From contig JALRGK010000025.1 of NCBI GenBank assembly GCA_023253415.1, forward strand, positions 1 to 14,969: a stretch of 14,969 bases of DNA, given 5' to 3'. Below are positions 1 to 5,727 of the stretch, one piece after another. The notes under the pieces are model-generated. The model saw nothing but the letters and a program-made list of their open reading frames with translations, had not been told where the DNA came from and ran no database searches. Every line of letters begins with the position of its first letter. The stretch's first letter is position 1. The translations under genes were made by a program, and so were the position numbers. This DNA comes from Rhodocyclaceae bacterium. Its GTDB lineage: Bacteria > Pseudomonadota > Gammaproteobacteria > Burkholderiales > Rhodocyclaceae.

Positions 1-767
1 TTGACCACGCCTTTCATGGGCGAGCGCAGCGTGGTGCGCTTGAACGCGTCTTCGCGTGCCGAGGCGTTTTCCTTGGTTTGCGAGAGTTCTGAATTGACGC
101 GCACCAGCTCGTTGTTGGCGTCGGTGAGGTAGCGGTTCAGACGCTCGGCGCGCTGGCCCATCAGGTCCGACTGTTGGCGGCGCAAGCGCAGCAGCTCCAC
201 CTCGGACATCACGCCTTGTCGCACCAGCGGTTCGGTCAAGGCCAACTCGCGGGTGACCGCGGCAATCGACGCGTCCAGGGCTCTGAGCGATTCGTCCAGC
301 GCCCGCCGACGCGCGCGAAAGGCCTGGTTTTCCTGGGCCACCAAGGTCGATTCGGCCTGCAGTTCGCGCGGGTAATGCGGCGTGTCGCTGTGGGTGGCTT
401 CGGCGCGCAGGCGCGAGGCCATGGCCAGCAGGGCGAAGTACTTTTCCTGGGCTTCGCGGTAGACGGCGCCCGAGCGCGTGTCGTCGATGCGCAGCAGAAT
501 CTGGTCTTTCTCGACCGTGCTGCCCTCGCGCACCAGCAATTCGCTGAGAACGCCCGCGTCCAGGCTTTGGATGATTTGCTCGCGGCTGCTCGGAATCACC
601 TTACCTTGGGCGCGGGTGATTTCATCCAGCTCAAACAAGCCGGCCCACAACAAGGCGGCCAGCAAGGTGATGCCAGTGGCCCAGACCAGCTGGGTGCTGG
701 CACGCCGCTCGTCGTCTTCGACGGTACGGATGCCGAAATCGGTGCTGGGGAAAGTGGGTGTGCGCAT
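1..767 (-). CDS. HlyD-family type I secretion periplasmic adaptor (3' end outside window)
   Basis: Membrane-fusion (adaptor) subunit of a type I secretion system, linking an inner-membrane ABC exporter to an outer-membrane TolC-like channel. Translating the minus strand from the ATG at 767 gives 255 codons with no stop before the window edge, so the C-terminus is missing. Visible in order: a short cytoplasmic start (MRTPTFPSTDFGIRTVEDDE); one membrane segment near residues 26-46; a first lipoyl half-motif (AGVLSELLVREGSTVEKDQI); a long charged, Leu/Ala/Arg-rich region likely to form the coiled-coil hairpin; and the return lipoyl strand LRSPMKGVVK at the edge. The start lies 13 bp beyond the stop of the ABC ATPase fragment, as in an operon of LapB/LapC type. 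The DNA is more GC-rich than the region right of ~1336. Family assignment is firm; the substrate is unknown. Confidence 0.9.
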   Translation of the reverse strand, partial: MRTPTFPSTDFGIRTVEDDERRASTQLVWATGITLLAALLWAGLFELDEITRAQGKVIPSSREQIIQSLDAGVLSELLVREGSTVEKDQILLRIDDTRSGAVYREAQEKYFALLAMASRLRAEATHSDTPHYPRELQAESTLVAQENQAFRARRRALDESLRALDASIAAVTRELALTEPLVRQGVMSEVELLRLRRQQSDLMGQRAERLNRYLTDANNELVRVNSELSQTKENASAREDAFKRTTLRSPMKGVV

Positions 768-780
768 GGCGGGGTGTTTC

Positions 781-1335
781 TCAGGCGGTGGCGCGGGGCG
801 CTGGAACGTCGATGCCGCGTGACAGTTTTTCGATCATGTCTTGCTTGGGGCCGTAAGCCAGGCATTGGCCGCCTTCGATCACGGCGATCGCATCGGCCCA
901 TTCGAGCAGCTGCGGCCGGTGGGTGGACATCAGCAGGGTGCGGCCCTGCAGCCAGGGCTTGAGCGCGGCGATGATGCGTGCCTCGGTGTTCTGGTCCATG
1001 TTGGCGGTGGGCTCGTCCATGAAGACCAGTTGCGGATCGCGCAGCATCATGCGCGCGATCGCCAGCAGCTGGCGTTGGCCACCCGAGAGGCCGCCACCGG
1101 CCTCGGTGATGGGCATGTCCAGGCCGCGCGGGTGGGCCGCCACCATCTCGTAAAGGCCCAGGATGCGCAGCACGTCGAGCACGCGCGCGTCGCTGATCCA
1201 GCTGTCCGACAGCACCAGGTTCTCGCGCAGCGTGCCCATGAAGAGTTGCGGGTCCTGGCCGACATAGCCGATGCGCGCGCGCACCTCGCTGGGCTCGAGC
1301 TGTTGCAGCTCGACGCCATCGAGCCGCACGCTGCC
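781..1335 (-). CDS. Type I secretion ABC transporter ATPase, C-terminal fragment (5' part missing)
   Basis: C-terminal ~185 residues of an exporter of the LapB/HlyB class (permease plus ATPase), which powers type I secretion. Seen in order: GSVRLDGVELQQLEP, Q-loop YVGQDPQLF followed by GTLRENL, ABC signature LSGGQRQ, Walker B with DEPTANMD, and the H-loop in STHRPQLLEWADA. The Walker A motif, which should lie only a few tens of residues upstream, and the entire membrane domain are absent. The reading frame stays open to 1923, but that upstream part is simply ompA read backwards and has no homology to a transporter. The gene is therefore cut at about 1330-1340. The HlyD-family adaptor follows 13 bp downstream, the usual partner. 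Right boundary is approximate. Confidence 0.88.
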   Translation of the reverse strand, partial: GSVRLDGVELQQLEPSEVRARIGYVGQDPQLFMGTLRENLVLSDSWISDARVLDVLRILGLYEMVAAHPRGLDMPITEAGGGLSGGQRQLLAIARMMLRDPQLVFMDEPTANMDQNTEARIIAALKPWLQGRTLLMSTHRPQLLEWADAIAVIEGGQCLAYGPKQDMIEKLSRGIDVPAPRATA

Positions 1336-1890
1336 ACCCCTGGTATCGACCCGAACGGCACCGTTGCCTATCTGGTTGACAAGGATTTTAACGTCGTCAA
1401 GAGCGGTGCCGGTCTGTGCTGGCGCACTGGCTACTGGACCCCGGCCAACGCCATTGAAGAGTGCGATGGCACGATGAAGAAAGCCGGTGCTCCGGCTGGC
1501 GCCAAGATCACCCTGGCTGCTGACACCCTGTTTGCCTTCAACAAGGCCGACCTGAAGCCGGAAGGCAAGAAGGCTCTGGATAACGTTGTTGAGCAAGCCA
1601 AAGCACTGAAGGTTGAAGTGATCGTTGCTGTTGGTTACACCGACCGTATCGGTTCGGACGCCTACAACCTGAAGCTGTCGCAGCATCGCGCCAACTCGGT
1701 TAAGGCATACCTGGTTTCGAAGGGTATCCCGGCTGACAAGATCTACACCGAAGGCAAGGGTAAAGCTAACCCGGTCACCGGCAAGACCTGTGACAAGATC
1801 GGTGGCCCGCAGAACGGCAGCAACAAGAAGCTGGTCGACTGCCTGCAGCCGGACCGTCGTGCAGTTCTGGAAATCATCGGCACCAAGTAA
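1336..1890 (+). CDS. ompA: OmpA-family outer membrane protein, C-terminal part (5' truncated)
   Basis: Outer-membrane protein that tethers the outer membrane to peptidoglycan. The retained part begins near TPGIDPNGTVAYLVDKD and runs through the segment SGAGLCWRTGYWTP, typical of betaproteobacterial OmpA, into a complete OmpA-like peptidoglycan-binding domain: TLFAFNKADL, then VGYTDRIGS (the Asp contacting diaminopimelate) and LSQHRANSVKAYL (the Arg contact). A Cys pair (KTCDK and VDCLQP) near the C-terminus is also typical. The signal peptide and the protein's start are missing; the frame remains open leftward only because it reads antisense through the ABC ATPase. The conserved ompA-ubiG-gph order to the right argues that this side is native. 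A strong terminator follows the stop by 23 bp. The left boundary is an estimate. Confidence 0.9.
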   Translation, partial: TPGIDPNGTVAYLVDKDFNVVKSGAGLCWRTGYWTPANAIEECDGTMKKAGAPAGAKITLAADTLFAFNKADLKPEGKKALDNVVEQAKALKVEVIVAVGYTDRIGSDAYNLKLSQHRANSVKAYLVSKGIPADKIYTEGKGKANPVTGKTCDKIGGPQNGSNKKLVDCLQPDRRAVLEIIGTK

Positions 1891-1913
1891 TCGCCCGATT
1901 TCTGAAGCACGAG

Positions 1914-1940
1914 AAAAAGCCACCTTCGGGTGGCTTTTTT
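1914..1940 (+). terminator. Rho-independent terminator of ompA
   Basis: Perfect 11-bp inverted repeat (arms 1914-1924 and 1929-1939) closed by a TTCG tetraloop, ending in a run of six T. It starts 23 bp after the ompA stop codon. The A-rich 5' flank makes it potentially active in both directions, although no convergent gene needs it here. Confidence 0.93.
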
Positions 1941-1985
1941 CATGCCCACAGAATTCTCACTGCCCCACAGCCTTGAGCCTGGCTT

Positions 1986-1991
1986 TATAAT
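1986..1991 (+). promoter_or_regulatory. Candidate -10 box of the ubiG-gph promoter
   Basis: An exact TATAAT lies 32 bp before the ubiG start codon, in the only gap between the ompA terminator and ubiG. No good -35 sits 16-18 bp upstream (the bases there are C-rich); a TTGAGC at 1973-1978 is too close. Position and exact -10 match support it, but it is inferred. Confidence 0.45.
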
Positions 1992-2023
1992 CGGGCTATT
2001 CTTTCCGCATCACAAAGACCGTC

Positions 2024-2743
2024 ATGAACGCCCCGCTACAACAAAGCACCAACGCTGACCCGTCTGAAGTCCAGAAATTCTCCGATCTGGCACACCGCTG
2101 GTGGGACCCGAACAGTGAGTTCAAGCCGCTCCACGAGATCAACCCGCTGCGCCTCAACTGGATTGATCAAACTGCCGGTCTCCAGGGCAAGAAAGTCATC
2201 GACATCGGCTGCGGCGGCGGCATTCTCTCCGAGTCCATGGCGGCCAAAGGTGCCGATGTCACCGGTATCGACCTCTCGGACAAAGCGCTCAGCGTGGCCC
2301 GCCTGCACCTCCTGGAAACCGGCCTCAAGGTCGATTACCGACACATTGCTGCAGAAACCATGGCCGCCGAACACCCAGCCCAGTTTGACGCCGTCACGTG
2401 CCTGGAAATGCTGGAACATGTGCCTGATCCGCAGCAAACCATTAGCGCCTGCGCCCAACTCGTCAAACCGGGTGGGGACGTCTTTCTGTCCACCCTGAAC
2501 CGGAATCCGAAGGCCTACCTCTTCGCGATCATTGGCGCCGAGTACATTCTCAACATGCTACCCAAGGGCACGCATGACTATGCCAAATTCATCAAACCGG
2601 CTGAACTGGTTCGCATGACCCGTCATGCCGGGCTTGATCTCGTCAGCATGATCGGCATGAGCTACAACCCGCTTACCAAGGTCTACAGCCTCGGCGACGA
2701 CACCAGCGTCAACTACATGATCCATCTGCGTCGCAGCGCCTGA
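2024..2743 (+). CDS. ubiG: Ubiquinone biosynthesis O-methyltransferase UbiG
   Basis: SAM-dependent enzyme that performs both O-methylations of ubiquinone synthesis (on the 2-polyprenyl-6-hydroxyphenol intermediate and on the final 3-demethylubiquinol), at the membrane surface. The 239-residue length is normal for the family. Visible: N-terminal EVQKFSDLAHRWWDP, which is diagnostic of UbiG; SAM-binding motif I VIDIGCGGGILSE at residues 58-70; the acidic end of strand 2 in VTGIDLS; the post-motif II region CLEMLEHVPDP; and the family signature AEYILNMLPKGTHDY. The start ATG at 2024 has only a weak Shine-Dalgarno sequence but matches the family N-terminus. The stop overlaps the gph start by one base (TGATG), so the two are probably translationally coupled. 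Confidence 0.97.
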   Translation: MNAPLQQSTNADPSEVQKFSDLAHRWWDPNSEFKPLHEINPLRLNWIDQTAGLQGKKVIDIGCGGGILSESMAAKGADVTGIDLSDKALSVARLHLLETGLKVDYRHIAAETMAAEHPAQFDAVTCLEMLEHVPDPQQTISACAQLVKPGGDVFLSTLNRNPKAYLFAIIGAEYILNMLPKGTHDYAKFIKPAELVRMTRHAGLDLVSMIGMSYNPLTKVYSLGDDTSVNYMIHLRRSA

Positions 2744-3408
2744 TGACCCGAATCCAGGCGGTTCTATTCGATCTGGACGGCACGGTTGCGGATACCGCGC
2801 CTGATCTGGCTTTTGCGGCTAACAGTCTCCGCCTGGCGGATGGCGTGCCGCCGCTGCCGGTCGAGATATTACGCCCATTGGCCTCCCAGGGCGCCCGCGG
2901 ACTCCTGAAGGAAGCCATTGGCCTGACACCGGACGATCCGGGCTTTGAACACGCCCGCCTGCGCTTTCTGTCTTATTATGAAAACAATCTCTGTGTCCAC
3001 ACCCGACTCTTTCCGGGTATCGAACCCTTGCTGGCAGGCATCGAAGGCCGGGGTCACCCCTGGGGCATTGTCACCAACAAGGTCGAATTCTACGCTCTGC
3101 CCCTGATGCAAAAGCTTGGCCTCGCCGAACGTTGCGCCATTACTGTAGGCGGTGATACCACGCCTAACCCCAAACCCGCACCGGACCCGCTGCTGTATGC
3201 GGCTAAAGCTATTAACGTGGCTCCCGAGGCTTGCCTGTATGTGGGCGACGATATTCGGGACATCCAGGCAGCTTATGCCGCCGGCATGACCAGCGTGGCT
3301 GTGCGCTGGGGCTACCTGGGTGACGGGCCGCCCATTGAGCAATGGCACGCCCACCATATCGTCAAGACGCCAAAAGATCTACACGACCTGCTTGAAACCC
3401 TGTGTTAG
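2743..3408 (+). CDS. gph: Phosphoglycolate phosphatase-type HAD hydrolase
   Basis: HAD-superfamily phosphatase of 221 residues, the usual length for Gph. It hydrolyses 2-phosphoglycolate, a product of DNA 3'-end repair and of oxygenase side reactions, to glycolate. Motif I FDLDGTVADT carries the nucleophile D10 and general acid D12; motif II is the Thr in GIVTNK (about residue 111); motif III is the Lys in PNPKPAPDP (about 144); motif IV is VGDDIRD (D169/D170). Its position directly after ubiG, with a one-base stop/start overlap, is the conserved betaproteobacterial arrangement. The related MupP/CbbZ subgroup shares these motifs; genomic context favours gph, but the substrate is not proven by sequence. 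Confidence 0.92.
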   Translation: MTRIQAVLFDLDGTVADTAPDLAFAANSLRLADGVPPLPVEILRPLASQGARGLLKEAIGLTPDDPGFEHARLRFLSYYENNLCVHTRLFPGIEPLLAGIEGRGHPWGIVTNKVEFYALPLMQKLGLAERCAITVGGDTTPNPKPAPDPLLYAAKAINVAPEACLYVGDDIRDIQAAYAAGMTSVAVRWGYLGDGPPIEQWHAHHIVKTPKDLHDLLETLC

Positions 3409-3437
3409 ACTCCCCACCTATGTGACGTAAAACTCTT

Positions 3438-3801
3438 GGGGCCGACCTGGTTTCGACGGGGGTTACAAAGCAAGACAGGGCATGTCGAGGCTCAGCTACC
3501 TCGTAAATCCAACTGAAAACAACACAATCGCCAACGACGAGCGTTACGCTCTAGCTGCTTAATTGCAGCTGGCTCCCGAACTGGTTTGCTCTTGGGCCAG
3601 GTAGCGAAAGCTACATCGGGATCATGAACAGGGGATAAGGTTTGGTCATGTCACGGGGCCCGACTCGAAAATCTAGTGAATCGTCTGAAGCGAGCCTGTT
3701 CGGCCGGCGCGCCAAGACTAAATTCAATTGACCGGACTACACATGTAGAACTGCTTGTCGCGGACTTTCGGACGCGGGTTCGATTCCCGCCGGCTCCACC
3801 A
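3438..3801 (+). ncRNA. ssrA: tmRNA (ssrA), tag ANDERYALAA
   Basis: Transfer-messenger RNA that rescues stalled ribosomes with SmpB. The 364-nt one-piece molecule begins GGGGCCG and ends CGGCTCCACCA; these form a 7-bp acceptor stem with a G-U wobble at the third pair, the identity element for alanyl-tRNA synthetase. The T-arm GGACGCGGGTTCGATTCCCGCC and the encoded CCA are clear. The internal reading frame at 3530-3562 gives GCC AAC GAC GAG CGT TAC GCT CTA GCT GCT TAA, a degradation tag ANDERYALAA ending in the ClpXP/ClpAP-recognised LAA. It starts 29 bp after gph. Only a weak promoter candidate precedes it (TTAGAC 3405-3410, TAAAAC 3428-3433, 17 bp apart), so it might partly depend on read-through from ubiG-gph. 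Confidence 0.98.
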
Positions 3802-3806
3802 AATCA

Positions 3807-3842
3807 AAAGCCTGACCAGAAATGGTCAGGCTTTCTCTTTTA
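3807..3842 (+). terminator. Rho-independent terminator after ssrA, probably bidirectional
   Basis: Perfect 12-bp inverted repeat (3807-3818 and 3823-3834) with a GAAA tetraloop, followed by CTCTTTT. Read on the minus strand the stem is followed by a T-rich stretch (TTTTGATTT), so it can also end transcription of the convergent hydrolase gene, whose stop is at 3863. Confidence 0.9.
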
Positions 3843-3862
3843 TGGCGCGTTAAGTACTACGA

Positions 3863-4825
3863 CTACTGCCCTTCCCGCTCCATCAGCAGATAGGTGTTGT
3901 AAGCATTCATCCGGTTGGCATACTGGAACATCGGCACCTTGCTAAAGCGACTCCAGTCCGTGTTTTTGTAGACTTCGTCGAATGGCACCAGATCTGCCGC
4001 GCCTTTACCCATCGTCTGACGCAGATACACCAGATAATCCCGCGTTAGCGACATATCCTGCTGTGGATTATTAGACACAGGCCCGTGACCAGGCACCATG
4101 ATCTTAGCCTGGAATTTGAGTAAGGTATTCAGGGACTCGATCCACTGGCGGCTATCGGCCTGTCCCACGAAGGGAATCCGGTTACGGAAGACCAAGTCAC
4201 CGGCAAAGAGCACGCGGGATTGTGGCAGCCAAACCACCAGATCATCTGGCGTATGCGATGGCCCCACCGGAATGATGTCGAAATTCACACCCCCAACGAC
4301 CAGTTTGATAGCACCCTTGATCGGTGCGTCAGGCGGCACAAGCCGTGTGCTCTCATCCACCCAGGGAAACAACTCCTGACGGGATACTTCCAGACGTAAA
4401 CGCGCTGTCTCCGAGTTAAGATACTCTCCCGAGGCTTCGTGCGCCACAATCCGTGCCCCGGCGTTCTTGAAAACCTGCAAGCCATAGACATGGTCTGCAT
4501 GGTAATGGGTCACGATCACCGTATGTAGCGGCTTATCGGTCACCTTGCGGATCTCGGCAATCAAGCGGCGTGCCAGCTCCGGCGAGCCCAACGCATCAAT
4601 CACCACCACGCCAGCCGGCGTCACGACAAAACCTGCATTCGAGATGAAGTTCTGATTCGCCGACGAACCCAACTCAGACAAACCTTCTACATAGTAGATG
4701 TTAGGTGCCACCTGCCTGGCCTGCATCGCCGGCACGCCGGCGGAACCTTCCTGTGCTAGCGCAGGGGGACATTGGGATAAAGCCAGCCCTAAAGCGCCAA
4801 GCAAAGCGATCAGTGTTTTTTTCAT
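3863..4825 (-). CDS. Exported metallo-beta-lactamase-fold hydrolase
   Basis: Predicted periplasmic Zn-dependent hydrolase of 320 residues; substrate unknown. MKKTLIALLGALGLALS... is a Sec signal peptide with a likely cleavage after PPALA (about residue 25). The MBL-fold metal ligands are all present: THYHADH (H107, H109, D111, H112), H191 in GPSHTPDD, D210 in FAGDLVF and H247 in PGHGPV. The SHTPDDLVVWLP pattern resembles the quinoprotein-relay/SoxH-like subgroup rather than true class B beta-lactamases. The frame extends upstream to 4963, but the ATG at 4825 gives the signal peptide and is preceded by GGGAG five bases away, so I chose it. It is last in a leftward run of four genes, 47 bp after the cysteine-cluster gene. 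Confidence 0.88.
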   Translation of the reverse strand: MKKTLIALLGALGLALSQCPPALAQEGSAGVPAMQARQVAPNIYYVEGLSELGSSANQNFISNAGFVVTPAGVVVIDALGSPELARRLIAEIRKVTDKPLHTVIVTHYHADHVYGLQVFKNAGARIVAHEASGEYLNSETARLRLEVSRQELFPWVDESTRLVPPDAPIKGAIKLVVGGVNFDIIPVGPSHTPDDLVVWLPQSRVLFAGDLVFRNRIPFVGQADSRQWIESLNTLLKFQAKIMVPGHGPVSNNPQQDMSLTRDYLVYLRQTMGKGAADLVPFDEVYKNTDWSRFSKVPMFQYANRMNAYNTYLLMEREGQ

Positions 4826-4830
4826 CAGAG

Positions 4831-4835
4831 CTCCC
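4831..4835 (-). promoter_or_regulatory. Ribosome binding site fixing the start of the MBL-fold hydrolase
   Basis: GGGAG on the minus strand, five bases before the ATG at 4825. It supports the internal start with a signal peptide over the longer open frame that begins at 4963. Confidence 0.75.
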
Positions 4836-4872
4836 GCAAGGGTTCTTAAGGATGTTTCGAGACTTATACACC

Positions 4873-5202
4873 TTACAGCGGTGTCAAGCCATACGCTGCA
4901 CGCGCCCGCGTGCATTGATCCGTGGGCTTGCCGTCTACGTCGTAGGGTTCTAACTCCCGGCAAACCGAGGGGCGGTTTTCATAGATGCCGCATAGCGCAC
5001 CGGGGATCTGGCCTTTGAGTTGTTCGCAACGTGGGGTTTTGCTGCTGGTGCCACGCATACAACGTAGCGTGGGCGTGAGTTGCTCTGTGGTTGCTACCGG
5101 AATCCAGCCACCGGGCGCATCATCGGCCTCACCCCAATAAAACGACACGCGGTACATGGCGCAGCAAGCGCCGCAGCTCATACAGGGTGAGGATGCACTC
5201 AC
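4873..5202 (-). CDS. YkgJ-family cysteine cluster protein
   Basis: Small (109 aa) protein of the YkgJ/CxxCxxCC family, thought to chelate zinc or iron; biochemical function is not established for the family. Nine cysteines are seen, beginning with the hallmark PCMSCGACC near the N-terminus, then LRCMRG, PRCEQL, ALCGIYENRPSVCREL (the most conserved family block) and DQCTRARAAYGL at the end. The start is GTG at 5202, because the first cysteine of the cluster precedes the next Met. It lies 15 bp after the DUF1854 stop and 47 bp before the hydrolase, same strand, so co-transcription is likely. No signal peptide, so probably cytoplasmic. Confidence 0.87.
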   Translation of the reverse strand: MSASSPCMSCGACCAMYRVSFYWGEADDAPGGWIPVATTEQLTPTLRCMRGTSSKTPRCEQLKGQIPGALCGIYENRPSVCRELEPYDVDGKPTDQCTRARAAYGLTPL

Positions 5203-5217
5203 AGCGTGTCTGTTCGG

Positions 5218-5727
5218 TTACAGGAAACGATCCAGCAGACGACGGCTATGCTTATCCAGTGCCGCGAGATCGCGGATCAGAAACTGGATGCCGTGGTTAT
5301 CCGAGATCAGCAGCATGTTGCCCCCCATGCCGTTGATCCGGCGGATATGTTCTTCACCCTTGAGCACCAGTTGGGTCTTGCCCTGCGCTGTCTGTATCTG
5401 CCAGGTACTCGGTGTATTGAAGGATGAGACACTGTCAATCACCGTAATCTCCGGCATGAACTCGCGCCCACCCAAGACATCATCCACCAGTGCCCTATCT
5501 GCAGCGGTCAGGTCGTTAATTGATTCCAGCCACAGCACTTCATGGCCTTCAGTATCAACGAGCGACAACCCGCGTTCCGGGTCCGAGAATGGAAAGGCAC
5601 GAACGGGCGTAACGCGTTCCACGATCTCACCATCAGACCAGACCAGATCAAGGTGACCAAAGGCATCCTGTCGTAGCTGGTAGGACCGATGAAAGTTCAG
5701 CAGATCGTTACTGGTTTCCTGCGTCAT
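5218..5727 (-). CDS. DUF1854 protein associated with cyanophycin genes
   Basis: Protein of 169 residues matching the DUF1854 family, which is repeatedly found next to an ABC exporter beside cphA genes; its role is unknown. Recognisable pieces are VTPVRAFPFSDPERGLSLVD, a mid-segment LGGREFMPEITVIDSVSS, and a C-terminal WQIQTAQGKTQLVLKGEEH, then IRRINGMGGNMLLISDNHG and FLIRDLAALDKHSRRLLDRF. No signal peptide, membrane segment or known catalytic motif is visible; the beta-rich, hydrophilic make-up suggests a soluble cytoplasmic partner. Its start overlaps the ABC exporter stop by four bases (ATGA), implying translational coupling and a stoichiometric link with the transporter. Family assignment is from memory of the conserved motifs. 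Confidence 0.85.
   Translation of the reverse strand: MTQETSNDLLNFHRSYQLRQDAFGHLDLVWSDGEIVERVTPVRAFPFSDPERGLSLVDTEGHEVLWLESINDLTAADRALVDDVLGGREFMPEITVIDSVSSFNTPSTWQIQTAQGKTQLVLKGEEHIRRINGMGGNMLLISDNHGIQFLIRDLAALDKHSRRLLDRFL

Noticed and set aside
174..962. 262-codon plus-strand open frame
   Set aside because: Lies antisense to the HlyD-family adaptor and the ABC ATPase, both of which show clear family motifs on the minus strand.
3438..3842. tmRNA 3' end as an integration site for a mobile element
   Set aside because: ssrA is a common attachment site, but no integrase, phage gene or duplicated 3' end of ssrA is present within the window.
3676..3945. 89-codon plus-strand frame
   Set aside because: Runs through the 3' half of the tmRNA, its terminator and the end of the convergent hydrolase gene.
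4826..4963. 46-codon N-terminal extension of the MBL-fold hydrolase
   Set aside because: The extension would bury the signal peptide and runs into the cysteine-cluster gene; the ATG at 4825 has a GGGAG ribosome site and gives a normal exported protein.
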